A stretch of 64,000 nucleotides of DNA, from assembly GCF_900100305.1 (NCBI RefSeq), contig NZ_FNEY01000013.1, forward strand, positions 1 through 64,000, in the 5' to 3' direction. This document shows positions 43,160 to 55,817 of this stretch, piece after piece (position 1 is the first letter of the stretch; every line of letters starts with the position of its first letter). The notes beneath the pieces are model-generated. The model was not told where the DNA came from and searched no databases. It saw only the letters and a program-made list of their open reading frames with translations. Origin of the DNA: Paracidovorax citrulli (GTDB lineage: Bacteria; Pseudomonadota; Gammaproteobacteria; Burkholderiales; Burkholderiaceae_C). A program made the translations under genes and the position numbers.

Positions 43160-43672
43160 TCAGGTTGCCGCAACACGACGGCGCCGGTTGCCCAGGCGCC
43201 GGGCCAGTACCGAGCCTGCCGCCATCGCCAGCGCCAGCGCCACGGCCGGCTGCCGGTTGGACAGCTCGGAAAACCGCAGCGCCGTCAACGTCCACAGCTT
43301 GCTGGGCGAACCCGCCTGGACCGTGGCGCTGCGCGGCCGGTGCGAGAAGAAAGCCCCCTCCCCCACCACGGACCCGGCACCCACGATGGCCAGGCGCAGG
43401 CGCCCCTTCTCGTCCTCGTAGTGCACGCTGCAGTTGCCGCTTTCGATGAAGTAGAGCGTCCGGTCCTGCACCCCCTGGGTGAAGAGCGTGTGGCCCGCCT
43501 CCACCTGCATGGGCAGCAGGTAGCCGGCCAGCAGGTCCCACTGCTCCGGCGTGAACGGGTTGTGCAGCCCATCTTCCGCCGTGGACTGGGACACGGCCTG
43601 CACGAGGCCGCCGAGATCGGCCTGGAGCACGGTCGAGGAAGCGGGAGGGGTGGAGGACAGGACGGCATTCAT
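43160..43672 (-). CDS. Cyclic nucleotide-binding domain protein without DNA-binding domain
   Basis: A 170-residue protein with a Crp-type beta-roll (about 45-150): AGHTLFTQGVQDRTLYFIESG, VGEGAFFSHRPRSATVQAG. The phosphate-binding cassette (GEGAFFSHRPRSATV) is recognisable, so a cyclic nucleotide is plausible. The usual Crp/Fnr helix-turn-helix is missing; the C-terminus is a hydrophobic helix (VALALAMAAGSVLARRL) and a basic end. It might be a membrane-associated or regulatory partner. A good ribosome site is not seen. Confidence 0.8.
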   Translation of the reverse strand: MNAVLSSTPPASSTVLQADLGGLVQAVSQSTAEDGLHNPFTPEQWDLLAGYLLPMQVEAGHTLFTQGVQDRTLYFIESGNCSVHYEDEKGRLRLAIVGAGSVVGEGAFFSHRPRSATVQAGSPSKLWTLTALRFSELSNRQPAVALALAMAAGSVLARRLGNRRRRVAAT

Positions 43673-43769
43673 GGTGGCGGGACGGTATCCCCCCGCACCC
43701 CGGCACGCAAGGCAGGTTTACGTCTTCTTACATACGCCGATCCGCCCCGCGGAAACTTGCTGCCGCGCG

Positions 43770-45218
43770 CTACTTCCCGATGCAGAAACTCGAGAAGATG
43801 ACCCCCAGCAGATCGTCGGACGTGAACTCCCCTGTGATGGCGTTCAGCGCCTGCTGCGCCAGCCGCAGCTCCTCGGCCAGGAGGTCGAGCGCGGGGCCGT
43901 CGCACTGCAACTGCGCCGCCGCCTCCATCAGGTGCATGTCCACCGCCCGCAGTGCTTCCAGGTGGCGCGCACGCGCGGTGTAGATGCCCTCCGGCGCGGA
44001 CTGCCAGCCGGCGATGTCCAGCAGCACGCGCCGCAGCCCGTCCAGGCCCTCGCCCGTGCGCGCGGACAGGCGCACGGCGGCAGCCCGGCCGGACGCGGAC
44101 GCCGTGGCGACTCCGCCCTGCCCTGCTGCTGCGGAGCCCTCCGCGCGGTCGCTCTTGTTCCACACATCGACCACGGGCACATGCGCCGGCGCCATGCGGG
44201 CGAGACGGGCCGCGATCTCCGCATCCGCCGCTTCGTAATCCGGCTGGCCCGCGCGCGTGAGATCGTGCAGGAACAGCACCGCGTCGGCCGCGGCGATCTC
44301 CTGCCAGGCGCGCTCGATGCCGATCCGCTCCACCTCGTCGTCGCTCTCGCGCAGGCCCGCCGTGTCGATCACGTGCAGCGGCACGCCCTCGATCTGGATG
44401 GTCTGCTGCACCTTGTCGCGCGTGGTGCCGGCGATCGGCGTCACGATGGCCAGCTCCGCGCCGGCCAGGGCGTTCAGCAGCGAACTCTTGCCCGCGTTGG
44501 GCTGGCCCGCGATCACCACCTTGATGCCCTCGCGCAGCAGCGCGCCCTGCCGCGTGCGCCCCATCACCTCCGCCAGCGTGCGCTGCAGCGCCGCCAGCTG
44601 GCCATGGGCATCCGCCTTGCGCAGGAAATCGATCTCTTCCTCCGGAAAATCGAGCGTGGCCTCCACCAGCATGCGCAGGTGCACCAGCGCATCGCGCAGC
44701 CGGTGGATCTCGTCGGAGAAGGCACCCGCCAGCGAACGGCTGGCGCTGCGCGCGGCGGCTTCGGTGCTGGCGTCGATCAGGTCGGCGATCGCCTCGGCCT
44801 GCGCGAGGTCGATCTTGTCGTTCAGGAACGCGCGCTCGGTGAACTCGCCGGGCCGCGCCAGCCGCAGGCCCGGCAGGCGCGGCCGGCCCGTGGCACGGTC
44901 CGCCTCGCCGGCGGCCTGCAGGCAGCGGGCCAGCAGCAGTTGCAGCACCACGGGGCCGCCGTGCGCCTGCAGCTCCAGCACGTCCTCTCCGGTGTAGCTG
45001 TGCGGCGCGGGAAAATACAGCGCCAGCCCCTGGTCGATGGCCTGCCCCCCGGCATCGCGGAACGGCAGGTAGGTGGCCTCGCGCGGGCGCAGCGCACGCC
45101 CGCAGAGCGCTTCCACCAGCGGGCCGATCCCGCGGCCCGACACGCGCACGATGCCCACGGCGCCCCGCCCCGGTGCGGTGGCGATGGCGGCGATGGGATC
45201 GGTGTGGCGGGGCAGCAT
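43770..45218 (-). CDS. mnmE: tRNA uridine-5-carboxymethylaminomethyl modification GTPase
   Basis: A 482-residue GTPase that, with MnmG, modifies wobble U34 of several tRNAs. N-terminal folate-binding domain ([22 protein letters not shown]), helical domain, inserted G domain (G1 [15 protein letters not shown]2/G3 [11 protein letters not shown] and DTAGLRES, G4 NKSD) and the catalytic C-terminal FCIGK. The ATG at 45218 gives the canonical N-terminus. In many genomes it follows yidC directly; here a peptide-binding protein gene is inserted between. Confidence 0.97.
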   Translation of the reverse strand: MLPRHTDPIAAIATAPGRGAVGIVRVSGRGIGPLVEALCGRALRPREATYLPFRDAGGQAIDQGLALYFPAPHSYTGEDVLELQAHGGPVVLQLLLARCLQAAGEADRATGRPRLPGLRLARPGEFTERAFLNDKIDLAQAEAIADLIDASTEAAARSASRSLAGAFSDEIHRLRDALVHLRMLVEATLDFPEEEIDFLRKADAHGQLAALQRTLAEVMGRTRQGALLREGIKVVIAGQPNAGKSSLLNALAGAELAIVTPIAGTTRDKVQQTIQIEGVPLHVIDTAGLRESDDEVERIGIERAWQEIAAADAVLFLHDLTRAGQPDYEAADAEIAARLARMAPAHVPVVDVWNKSDRAEGSAAAGQGGVATASASGRAAAVRLSARTGEGLDGLRRVLLDIAGWQSAPEGIYTARARHLEALRAVDMHLMEAAAQLQCDGPALDLLAEELRLAQQALNAITGEFTSDDLLGVIFSSFCIGK

Positions 45219-45354
45219 GGGCAGGACGGCCGCGGGGCGGCGGCAGGGGATGAGGGGAGGCGCGCATGATAAGCCCGCCCCCTGCCTCGGTTGCCCGTCG
45301 CCTCCCCCAAGCTGGGCCAAGGCCCGGAGCTGGGGGCCGGCCCGCCGGCCCGGC

Positions 45355-46941
45355 TTACTTGATGGTGGTCCAGGCCGGCATCGGGCGGTCGTCCGCGCGG
45401 TGCGGCGTGTCCATGCCCTTGCGCATCGCCCAGGGGCGGATCTGGTGGTGCAGCGGCAGGTAGTAGTACTCGTCCTTGACCAGCTTCAGGGCATCGGCGA
45501 GCAGCGCGTCGCGCTTGGCCTGGTCCATCTCCACCTTGATCTGGCCGATCATGCCGTCGAGCTTGGCATCGCTGAACCGGCCGCCGTTGTACACGCCCGC
45601 CGAGGTCTTGCCGTCCTTCGTGGACATCAGCGAATCCAGCGAATAGAGCGCATCGAACGTGGCCACGCCCCAGCCGAACAGGTAGGCATTCACGTCGTTG
45701 TTCATCACGCGCGTGACGAACTGCGACATCGGTGCCGTCTGCAGCGTGGTCTTCACGCCGATGCGCGTCCACATGGCCGTCACGGCCTGACAGATCGCTT
45801 CATCGTTCACGTAGCGGTCGTTCGGGCAATCGAGCTTGATCGCGAAGCCGTTGGGGTAGCCGGCATCGGCCAGCAGCTTCTTCGCGGCCTCGACGTCGTA
45901 CTTGGAGGCACGCTCTTCCAGGGTCTTGCTCCAGCCATGCACCATCGGCGCCACCATGGTGCCGGTGGGCACCGAGAGGTTGCGCATGGTGCGGCTGTGG
46001 ATGGTCGCGGAATCGATGGCCTGGTAGAGCGCCTGGCGCACGCGCTTGTCCTTGAGCGGGTTCTTGCCCGGGGTGCCGGCGCCCGGCAATTCGTCACGGA
46101 ACTGGTCCAGGCCGAGGTAGATGGTGCGGTTCTCGGCCCCTTCGATCAGCTTGATGTCGGGGCTGGACTTCATGCGCGCCAGATCCTGCGGCGGCGGATC
46201 GGGAACGAAGTCCACCTGGCCCGAGATGAGTGCGGCCGAGCGCGTGGCGGCCGACTTGATGGGCGTGAACACCACCTCGTCGATGTTGCCCGTCGGCTTG
46301 TCCCACCAGTTCGGGTTCTTCTTGAGCGTGACCTTCACGTCGGGCTGCCAGCCCACCATGATGAAGGGCCCGGTTCCGTTGGCGTTGCGCGAGGCGTAGT
46401 TCTCTTCCTTGCCGGCGTAGTCCTGCGCCTTCACCGAGTTGTTCTTCTCGGCCCAGGCCTTGTTCATGATGCGCGCCTCGGTCAGCTCGCGCAGCAGCAC
46501 CGGGCTCGGTCCCTTGAGGATCAGGTCCACGGTGAAGTCGTCAACCTTCTTCACTTCCTTCACGCTCTGCACCGACGACTGCATGTTGGACGGCGGCGTC
46601 ATCGCCCGCGTGAGCGAGAACACCACGTCGTCCGCCGTGAACGGGGCGCCGTCGTGGAACTTGACCCCCTTGCGCAGTTCGAAGCGCACCTGCGTGGGCG
46701 AGACCAGCGTCCATTTCGTGGCCAGCGCGGGCTCGACCTGGTAGTTCTTGTCGTAGCGCACCAGGCTCTCGTACACCTGCTGCAGGAAGGCATGCGTGGT
46801 CTGGTGGTTCTGCGCGTGCGGGTCCACGGTCAGGATGTCGTTCGCGCCGGCCCAGCGCAGGGTGGCCGCATGCGCGGCCCCGGCGCCGAGGAGCACGGCA
46901 AGGGCGATCGTTCCGAGGGATAAATTCAAACGCTGCTTCAT
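45355..46941 (-). CDS. ABC transporter substrate-binding protein, family 5 (peptide/nickel type)
   Basis: A 528-residue periplasmic protein with a signal peptide ([20 protein letters not shown], cleavage after AHA) and the SBP_bac_5 layout: [45 protein letters not shown], and the C-terminal [15 protein letters not shown]. It would capture oligopeptides or similar solutes. No permease or ATPase genes are adjacent, so it is an orphan receptor. A ribosome site AGG lies 10 bases upstream of the ATG at 46941. Confidence 0.93.
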   Translation of the reverse strand: MKQRLNLSLGTIALAVLLGAGAAHAATLRWAGANDILTVDPHAQNHQTTHAFLQQVYESLVRYDKNYQVEPALATKWTLVSPTQVRFELRKGVKFHDGAPFTADDVVFSLTRAMTPPSNMQSSVQSVKEVKKVDDFTVDLILKGPSPVLLRELTEARIMNKAWAEKNNSVKAQDYAGKEENYASRNANGTGPFIMVGWQPDVKVTLKKNPNWWDKPTGNIDEVVFTPIKSAATRSAALISGQVDFVPDPPPQDLARMKSSPDIKLIEGAENRTIYLGLDQFRDELPGAGTPGKNPLKDKRVRQALYQAIDSATIHSRTMRNLSVPTGTMVAPMVHGWSKTLEERASKYDVEAAKKLLADAGYPNGFAIKLDCPNDRYVNDEAICQAVTAMWTRIGVKTTLQTAPMSQFVTRVMNNDVNAYLFGWGVATFDALYSLDSLMSTKDGKTSAGVYNGGRFSDAKLDGMIGQIKVEMDQAKRDALLADALKLVKDEYYYLPLHHQIRPWAMRKGMDTPHRADDRPMPAWTTIK

Positions 46942-46999
46942 CTGCAAGCCTCCGGTCAAAGGGGGTCGATGGAAAGACCACTAGCCTAGCAATCCTCGT

Positions 47000-47034
47000 A
47001 CCCAAAAGACAACGGCCACACGCAGGTGGCCGTT
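47000..47034 (-). terminator. Terminator of the rpmH-yidC run
   Basis: On the minus strand AACGGCCAC and GTGGCCGTT pair perfectly around six bases and are followed by GTCTTTTGGG. It lies 67 bases past the yidC stop. Confidence 0.75.
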
Positions 47035-47101
47035 GGGGATTGCCCGGATGGCGCGCCGAAAAACGGCATCCGGATCACGCAGCGAAGCGGATCAGTTCAC
47101 G

Positions 47102-48799
47102 TCAGCGGAACTTCGGCAGGTTGAACTGCGGCGGCACGCCCATGCGCTTGTTGATGATCCACTGCTGGGCGATCGACAGGATGTTGTTCGTCAGCCAGTA
47201 CAGCACCAGGCCGGCCGGGAAGAAGAAGAACATCACGCTGAAGATCAGCGGCATGAACCACATCATCTTGGCCTGCATCGGGTCCGGCGGCGCGGGGTTG
47301 AGCGCCGTCTGCAACAGCGAGCTGGCCGTCATCAGCAGGGGCAGGATGAAGAACGGATCGGGCGAGGACAGGTCGTGGATCCAGCCGATCCAGGGCGCAT
47401 TGCGCATTTCCACGCTCGACAGCAGCACCCAGTACAGCGCGATGAACACGGGGATCTGGATCATGATGGGGAAGCAGCCGCCCATCGGGTTGACCTTCTC
47501 CTCGCGGTAGATGCGCATCATCTCCTGCTGCATCTGCTGCGGCTTGTCCTTGAGGCGCTCGCGCATCTCCATGATCTTCGGGTTGATGGCCTTCATCTTG
47601 GCCATGGAGGCGTATGCCTTGGCGTTGAGCCAGTAGAAGGCGATCTTGAGCAGCAGCACCAGGCCCACGATGGACCAGCCCCAGTTGTTCAGGATCTTGT
47701 GCAGTTGCTCGAGCAGCCAGTAGAGCGGCTTGGCCAGGATGGTGAGCCAGCCGTAGTCCTTCACCAGTTCCAGGCCGGGCGACAGCTTCTCCAGCATGGT
47801 TTCGATCTGCGGGCCGGCGAACAGGCGCGCGTCCAGCGTCTTCGACTGGCCCGGGGCGATCTCGCCCACGGAGGTAATCATGCCCACCGAATAGAGGTTG
47901 GTGTCCACCTTGCGCACGAACAGGTCGCGCTGGATGCCGTCGGCCAGCAGCCAGGCGGTCGCGAAATAGTGCTGCACCATGGCCACGTAGCCGTTGGTGG
48001 ACGACTTGTCGATCTCGGCCTTGCCGCTCTCGATGTCCTTGAACTCGACCTTGTGGTACTTCCTGGCCTCGGTATAGACGGCCGGGCCGGTGAAGGTGGA
48101 GTAGAACGACGACTCTCCCGGCGGCTTGTTGCCGTCGCGCACCAACTGCATGTAGAGCTGCGGCGACACGGGCGTCGTGCCCGTGTTGACCACCTCGTGC
48201 TTCACGGCGATGTCATACGCGCCGCGCTTCACCGTCCAGGTCTTGACCAGCTTCACGCCGCCCAGGTCGGGCGACTCGAAGCGGATGCTGATGTCGTTCT
48301 GCCCGTCCTGCAGGGTGCGGTTGCCCGGCACCACGGTCATGGGCGTCTTGTGCGTGGGGTAGTTCGCGCCACCGATCAGGCCGGTCTGCGCCACATAGAC
48401 GCGCTGGGCGCTGTCGTCCAGCAGCGTGAACGGGCGGGACTTGTCCGCCATGTCGGGATAGCCCAGCAGTTCGCCGTGCGTGAGGGTGCCGCCTTCGCTG
48501 TCGAAGGTCAGGCGCAGCACGTCCGTGGTGACGGTCACGCGCTCGCGCGGCGCTGCAGGGGCCGCGGCCGCCGTGCCGCCGGGCACCTGCTGCGTACCCG
48601 CCGCGGGCGCCGCGCTGGGCGTGGGCACGCTGCCCGGGGCGCTGGCGCCGCCGCCGGCCGGCGCGGACGCCACCTGGGCCGGCACGGGCTCCGGGAAGAA
48701 CGTGGCCTTGTGGCCGTTGTGTACTTGCCATTTGTCCCACAGCAGAACCATGGAAAAGCCAAATATCACCCACAGGATGGTACGGCGAATGTCGTTCAT
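47102..48799 (-). CDS. yidC: Membrane protein insertase YidC
   Basis: A 565-residue insertase. One N-terminal membrane helix (RTILWVIFGFSMVLLW), a Pro/Ala-rich linker, the large periplasmic domain (about 75-355) and five C-terminal helices including MGGCFPIMIQIPVFIALYWV and PAGLVLYWLTNNILSIAQQW. It inserts and folds inner-membrane proteins alone or with Sec. Its ATG overlaps the yidD stop by four bases. Confidence 0.97.
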   Translation of the reverse strand: MNDIRRTILWVIFGFSMVLLWDKWQVHNGHKATFFPEPVPAQVASAPAGGGASAPGSVPTPSAAPAAGTQQVPGGTAAAAPAAPRERVTVTTDVLRLTFDSEGGTLTHGELLGYPDMADKSRPFTLLDDSAQRVYVAQTGLIGGANYPTHKTPMTVVPGNRTLQDGQNDISIRFESPDLGGVKLVKTWTVKRGAYDIAVKHEVVNTGTTPVSPQLYMQLVRDGNKPPGESSFYSTFTGPAVYTEARKYHKVEFKDIESGKAEIDKSSTNGYVAMVQHYFATAWLLADGIQRDLFVRKVDTNLYSVGMITSVGEIAPGQSKTLDARLFAGPQIETMLEKLSPGLELVKDYGWLTILAKPLYWLLEQLHKILNNWGWSIVGLVLLLKIAFYWLNAKAYASMAKMKAINPKIMEMRERLKDKPQQMQQEMMRIYREEKVNPMGGCFPIMIQIPVFIALYWVLLSSVEMRNAPWIGWIHDLSSPDPFFILPLLMTASSLLQTALNPAPPDPMQAKMMWFMPLIFSVMFFFFPAGLVLYWLTNNILSIAQQWIINKRMGVPPQFNLPKFR

Positions 48800-49113
48800 G
48801 AAGTCTTCTTTGGAGAGGAAGGGGTGGGGGTCGCGGCTGCGGCGGCCGTTGCCGGCCGCTCGGTCAGCCGGGAAAACAGGCGTGTCGCGCGCGGCGCTTC
48901 GGCAGACACCGGATCATGGCCGCCATCGCACCACGGATGGCAGCGCGCGAGGCGCCGCAGGGTGAGGTAGGAACCCGCGCCGGCGCCGTGCCGCTCCAGC
49001 GCCTGCAGCGCATAGGCGGAGCAGGTGGGCTCGAAACGGCAGGCCGACCCGAGCCACGGGCTCAGGAAGAAACGGTAGCCGCGCACCAGCGCCATGAGGA
49101 GCGAGCGCATCAT
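48796..49113 (-). CDS. yidD: Membrane protein insertion efficiency factor YidD
   Basis: A 105-residue protein with the invariant block YRFFLSPWLGSACRFEPTCSAYA and CHPWCDGGHDPV. The C-terminal 30 residues are a variable Ala/Thr/Pro tail. It overlaps both rnpA upstream and yidC downstream by four bases, the classic rpmH-rnpA-yidD-yidC order. Confidence 0.95.
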   Translation of the reverse strand: MMRSLLMALVRGYRFFLSPWLGSACRFEPTCSAYALQALERHGAGAGSYLTLRRLARCHPWCDGGHDPVSAEAPRATRLFSRLTERPATAAAAATPTPSSPKKTS

Positions 49114-49640
49114 GGCCGCGCGGCCTCCGGCACGGGCTCGGAAGCCGGCACGGCCGCCGGTGCCGGTGGCCGTGCCGACGGAGCGGGCTTGCCGCCGCGC
49201 TGCGGGCGGACGGCCTGCCCGAAAAGCTGCAGCAGCTCCTCGCGCACGGCGCGCCGCAGCGCGTCGGAGGTCGCGCTCGGAAACTGCTTGCGATCGAACC
49301 CCGCGCGCAGGCGCACCACGTGCGCGGCATGGCCCAGCTGCGGCGCGAACTCCGGCGCCACGGCGTAGATCTGCCGCTTGATGGTGTTGCGCGTCACCGC
49401 GCGCCGCGCCCAGCGCTTGGGCACCATCGCGCCCAGCCACGGGCCGGCGGCATCATGCACGGCAAACAGGGCCTGCGGAGCCTGCCGTTGCGGCAGGGCT
49501 CCGGGCCCTGGATGGGAATCGGAAAGGGTGGCAGAGCCTGCATCGAGGCGCAGGCGGTGCAGGGCGAAATGCGCCGTCCGGGAAATGGTTCCCCCGGCCA
49601 TGGCGGCCTGGAACTGCGGACGGGTCTTGAGCCGGTGCAT
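49110..49640 (-). CDS. rnpA: Ribonuclease P protein component
   Basis: A 176-residue RNase P protein that assists 5' tRNA maturation. It keeps LKTRPQFQAAMAG at the start and the RNR signature RRAVTRNTIKRQIY (about 85-98). It is longer than the usual 110-130 residues because of a Pro/Gly insertion (about 40-60) and an Ala/Pro/Glu-rich tail (about 145-176). The start at 49640 is supported by the conserved N-terminus. Confidence 0.94.
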   Translation of the reverse strand: MHRLKTRPQFQAAMAGGTISRTAHFALHRLRLDAGSATLSDSHPGPGALPQRQAPQALFAVHDAAGPWLGAMVPKRWARRAVTRNTIKRQIYAVAPEFAPQLGHAAHVVRLRAGFDRKQFPSATSDALRRAVREELLQLFGQAVRPQRGGKPAPSARPPAPAAVPASEPVPEAARP

Positions 49641-49791
49641 GGAACCATCCTCGCCCGCGTCACGGGCGGGACGCCGTGGCGGCCTCATACGGATCGGCAA
49701 TCAGGGAAGCGAACGGAACGCGCGGCGGCGAGCGGTGCGGCAGCACGGCCAGGCGGAGCAACGCGGCGGCCTCCCTGAGCGCGAAGCCGTA

Positions 49792-49926
49792 TCAGACGGC
49801 CAGGCGCTTGCGGCCCTTGGCGCGGCGTGCGTTGATGACGGCACGGCCGCCGCGCGTCTTCATGCGCACGAGGAAACCGTGGGTGCGCGCGCGGCGCGTC
49901 TTGGAAGGCTGGTAGGTACGTTTCAT
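49792..49926 (-). CDS. rpmH: 50S ribosomal protein L34
   Basis: A 44-residue protein, [18 protein letters not shown] and so on, matching L34 along its full length. The ATG at 49926 follows GAGG. It leads the rpmH-rnpA-yidD-yidC run and is divergent from dnaA. Confidence 0.98.
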   Translation of the reverse strand: MKRTYQPSKTRRARTHGFLVRMKTRGGRAVINARRAKGRKRLAV

Positions 49927-50122
49927 GATCGATTCCTCGAAGGTTCTTGGGTTTGCAGGCCCGGCTTCGATCGGCCGGACCCGTTGCGCGGACCACTCAT
50001 AGAAGTGCCGCGCGAGCCGCACGCGCCGCCTGCCCTGAAATCACCGCATCGCACAAGGCAAAGCAGCAAGGCAGGAAGCCGCCCGGGCTTCATCGCCCTG
50101 AACGCATTCAGGGAAACCGGCG

Positions 50123-50151
50123 ATTATCACAGGCTTGGCGGCAAGTGGCAA
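50123..50151 (-). promoter_or_regulatory. rpmH promoter
   Basis: On the minus strand TTGCCA (50151-50146) and GATAAT (50128-50123) are separated by 17 bases, a near-consensus sigma-70 promoter about 200 bases upstream of rpmH. Confidence 0.65.
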
Positions 50152-50215
50152 TGCTCGGGCTGCGGATGCCCGGTGGCCGCACGGTTATAGCAGGCCCGCG
50201 GCCACCCCGCCCAGC

Positions 50216-50276
50216 TTGTGGATAACCCCTTGAAAAGCTACAATCCCAGGCCCTGATCCGTTCCTCCTATCCACAA
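50216..50276 (+). promoter_or_regulatory. dnaA promoter with DnaA boxes; part of candidate oriC region 49927-50291
   Basis: TTGTGG (50216-50221) and TACAAT (50239-50244) are spaced by 17 bases. The -35 lies inside a perfect DnaA box, TTGTGGATAA (50216-50225, reverse of TTATCCACAA). A second box, CTATCCACAA, lies at 50267-50276 just before the ATG. DnaA binding should repress its own promoter. Only two clear boxes and no obvious AT-rich unwinding element are visible in the 365-base rpmH-dnaA gap, so origin function here is possible but not shown. Confidence 0.65.
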
Positions 50277-50291
50277 AAAGAACCCGCCTTC

Positions 50292-51713
50292 ATGACCGAG
50301 GAACCCTCCCGCAGCCCCGACTTCGACACCGACGCCGATCCCGGCCAGGGGCTGTGGCAAGCCTGTGTCGAGCAGCTCGCGCAGGACCTGCCCGAACAGC
50401 AGTTCAACACCTGGATCAAGCCGCTCGTCGCCCAGGTCGCTCCCGACTTCTCCAAGGTCACCCTGCTGGTGGCCAACCGCTTCAAGCTCGACTGGATCCG
50501 CGCCCAGTACGCGGGCCGCATCACCGCATTGCTCGAGGGCCTGTACGGCCAGCCGGTCACGCTGGAGTTAGCGCTCGCTCAGCGGGAAAGCGTTACCCGT
50601 ACGGTGGTTCGCCCCGTGGTGCAGCAGCCCGCGGCCCCGGCGGAGACGCCCATCGGCTCCGCCCCGTCGGACGAGCCAGCGGCCGCGCCGTTCCGCTCGC
50701 GCCTCAACCCGGCACTCACCTTCGAGACCCTGGTGGAAGGCACGGCCAACCGCATGGCGCGTTCCGCCGCCATGCACGTCGCGGGCTCGCCGGGGCACCT
50801 GTACAACCCGCTCTTCATCTACGGCGGCGTGGGCCTGGGCAAGACCCACCTGGTGCATGCCGTGGGCAACCGCCTGCTGCAGGACAAGCCCGACGCCAAA
50901 GTTCTCTACATCCATGCCGAGCAGTTCGTCTCGGATGTGGTTAAGGCCTACCAGCGCCGCACCTTCGACGAGTTCAAGGCCCACTACCACTCGCTCGACC
51001 TGCTGCTGATCGACGACGTGCAGTTCTTCGCCAACAAGGACCGCACGCAGGAGGAGTTCTTCAACGCCTTCGAGGCGCTGCTGGCCAAGAAGAGCCACAT
51101 CGTGATGACCTCGGACACCTATCCGAAGGGCCTCGCGAACATCCACGAGCGGCTCGTCTCGCGCTTCGACTCCGGCCTCACCGTCACCATCGAGCCGCCC
51201 GAGCTCGAGATGCGCGTGGCCATCCTGATCAACAAGGCCCGGGCCGAGAGCGCCGAGATGCCCGAGGAAGTCGCCTTCTTCGTCGCCAAGAACGTGCGCT
51301 CCAACGTGCGCGAACTCGAAGGCGCGCTGCGCAAGATCCTGGCCTATTCGCGCTTCAACCAGAAGGAAGTCTCCATCCAGCTCGCCCGCGAGGCGCTGCG
51401 CGACCTGCTGTCCATCCAGAACCGGCAGATCAGCGTGGAGAACATCCAGAAGACCGTCGCCGACTACTACAAGATCAAGGTGGCGGACATGTACAGCAAG
51501 AAGCGCCCCGCCTCCATCGCCCGGCCGCGCCAGATCGCCATGTACCTCGCCAAGGAGCTCACGCAGAAGAGCCTGCCGGAGATCGGCGAGCTGTTCGGGG
51601 GGCGCGACCACACGACGGTGCTGCACGCGGTGCGCAAGATCGCGGGCGAACGCCAGCAACTGACCGAGCTGAACCAGCAGCTGCACGTGCTGGAGCAGAC
51701 GCTCAAGGGCTGA
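50292..51713 (+). CDS. dnaA: Chromosomal replication initiator DnaA
   Basis: A 473-residue AAA+ initiator. Domain I ([23 protein letters not shown], 15-40), a variable linker, the ATPase domain with Walker [17 protein letters not shown] (about 177-192), Walker [14 protein letters not shown] and sensor II, and the DNA-binding domain with [15 protein letters not shown] and [11 protein letters not shown] (about 405-455). It heads dnaA-dnaN-gyrB. Confidence 0.98.
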   Translation: MTEEPSRSPDFDTDADPGQGLWQACVEQLAQDLPEQQFNTWIKPLVAQVAPDFSKVTLLVANRFKLDWIRAQYAGRITALLEGLYGQPVTLELALAQRESVTRTVVRPVVQQPAAPAETPIGSAPSDEPAAAPFRSRLNPALTFETLVEGTANRMARSAAMHVAGSPGHLYNPLFIYGGVGLGKTHLVHAVGNRLLQDKPDAKVLYIHAEQFVSDVVKAYQRRTFDEFKAHYHSLDLLLIDDVQFFANKDRTQEEFFNAFEALLAKKSHIVMTSDTYPKGLANIHERLVSRFDSGLTVTIEPPELEMRVAILINKARAESAEMPEEVAFFVAKNVRSNVRELEGALRKILAYSRFNQKEVSIQLAREALRDLLSIQNRQISVENIQKTVADYYKIKVADMYSKKRPASIARPRQIAMYLAKELTQKSLPEIGELFGGRDHTTVLHAVRKIAGERQQLTELNQQLHVLEQTLKG

Positions 51714-51872
51714 AAGCGGCCCGCAAGACCACGGTGAAGCCCGCCCGCGTCCAGGAAATGCCCCGGTTCCCGGGCAAAATGCCAGGTTGGCCGAGGGGTG
51801 CCGGCAAAGGCATCGCCCACGCGGCCGCCGGGCGGCCCGGCACCGTCGCACAAATCACTAGGGGTTGAAGAC

Positions 51873-52991
51873 ATGATCGTCCTGAAGGCAACACAAGACA
51901 AGGTTCTCGCGGTACTGCAATCGGTCGCGGGCATCGTCGAGCGCCGGCACACGCTGCCCATCCTGGCCAACGTGCTGATCCGCAAGACCGGCAATGCCCT
52001 GCAGCTCACCACCAGCGACCTGGAAATCCAGATCCGCACCACCGCGGAACTCGGTGGCGACACGGGCGACTTCACCACCACCGTGGGCGCGCGCAAGCTG
52101 ATCGACATCCTCAAGACCATGCCCGCCGACCAGACGGTGAGCCTGGAGTCGCAGCAGTCCAAGCTGGTGCTCAAGGGCGGCAAGAGCCGCTTCACCCTGC
52201 AGTCGCTGCCCGCGGAAGACTTCCCCCTGGTGCAGGAATCCGCCGCCTTCGGCCCCGCCTTCAGCGTGCCGCAGAAGGTGCTCAAGGACCTGCTCGGCCA
52301 GGTGTCGTTCGCCATGGCGGTGCAGGACATCCGCTACTACCTCAACGGCATCCTGTTCGTGGCCGAGGGCAACACGCTGAGCCTGGTCGCCACCGACGGC
52401 CACCGCCTCGCCTTCGCCAGCGCCACGCTGGATGTGGAAGTGCCCAAGCAGGAAGTCATCCTGCCGCGCAAGACCGTGCTGGAACTGCAGCGCCTGCTGT
52501 CGGACGCCGGCGGCGAGAACCAGCCCCACATCGAGATGCAGTTCGCCAACAACCAGGCGAAATTCACCTTCGGCGGCATGGAGTTCGTCACCAAGCTGGT
52601 CGAGGGCAAGTTCCCCGACTACAACCGCGTCATCCCCAAGAACCACAAGAACAGCGTCACCCTGGGCCGCGCGCCCCTGCTGGCCAGCCTGCAGCGCACG
52701 GCCATCATGACCAGCGACAAGTTCAAGGGCGTGCGCCTGAACATCGAACCCGGCACCCTGCGCGTGGCGTCCAACAACGCCGAGCAGGAAGAGGCCGTGG
52801 ACGAGCTCGACATCGACTACGGCGGCGACACCATCGAGATCGGCTTCAACGTCACCTACCTCATCGACGCGCTCGCGAACATGGGCCAGGACATGGTGCG
52901 CGTGGACCTCTCCGACGGCAACAGCTCCGCGCTGATGACCATCCCCGAGAACGACAACTTCAAGTACGTCGTGATGCCCATGCGCATCTGA
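51873..52991 (+). CDS. dnaN: DNA polymerase III sliding clamp (beta subunit)
   Basis: A 372-residue clamp with three repeated domains; MIVLKATQDKVLAVLQSVAG at the start and the C-terminal peptide-binding pocket end VVMPMRI. It encircles DNA and tethers polymerases. The ATG at 51873 is preceded by AGGGG. It is 159 bases after dnaA. Confidence 0.98.
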   Translation: MIVLKATQDKVLAVLQSVAGIVERRHTLPILANVLIRKTGNALQLTTSDLEIQIRTTAELGGDTGDFTTTVGARKLIDILKTMPADQTVSLESQQSKLVLKGGKSRFTLQSLPAEDFPLVQESAAFGPAFSVPQKVLKDLLGQVSFAMAVQDIRYYLNGILFVAEGNTLSLVATDGHRLAFASATLDVEVPKQEVILPRKTVLELQRLLSDAGGENQPHIEMQFANNQAKFTFGGMEFVTKLVEGKFPDYNRVIPKNHKNSVTLGRAPLLASLQRTAIMTSDKFKGVRLNIEPGTLRVASNNAEQEEAVDELDIDYGGDTIEIGFNVTYLIDALANMGQDMVRVDLSDGNSSALMTIPENDNFKYVVMPMRI

Positions 52992-53007
52992 CGCACCGGT
53001 CCCCTGA

Positions 53008-55698
<2,691 letters not shown>

Positions 55699-55713
55699 CG
55701 ACATCGATCTTTG

Positions 55714-55805
55714 TTGTCTAAATAACGCTTAAAAACCGCGCTAGACAATATACAAATCAATAACTTAGGACAACGCCATGGTTAAACAACCCTGGTGGTT
55801 GTCTA
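55714..55805. other. AT-rich junction with three TTGTCTA motifs
   Basis: Between gyrB and the AlbA-type gene the DNA drops sharply in GC. TTGTCTA occurs at 55714-55720 and 55799-55805, and inverted (TAGACAA) at 55742-55748. A hairpin ACAACC/GGTTGT (55786-55802) overlaps the last copy and may terminate the minus-strand gene. The arrangement could be a recombination junction; no recombinase gene is nearby. Confidence 0.35.
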
Positions 55806-55817
55806 GCTAGCTACGGG

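Noticed and set aside
51714-51872. Additional origin or gene between dnaA and dnaN
   Set aside because: The 159-base gap has no DnaA box and no start/ribosome-site pair other than that of dnaN.
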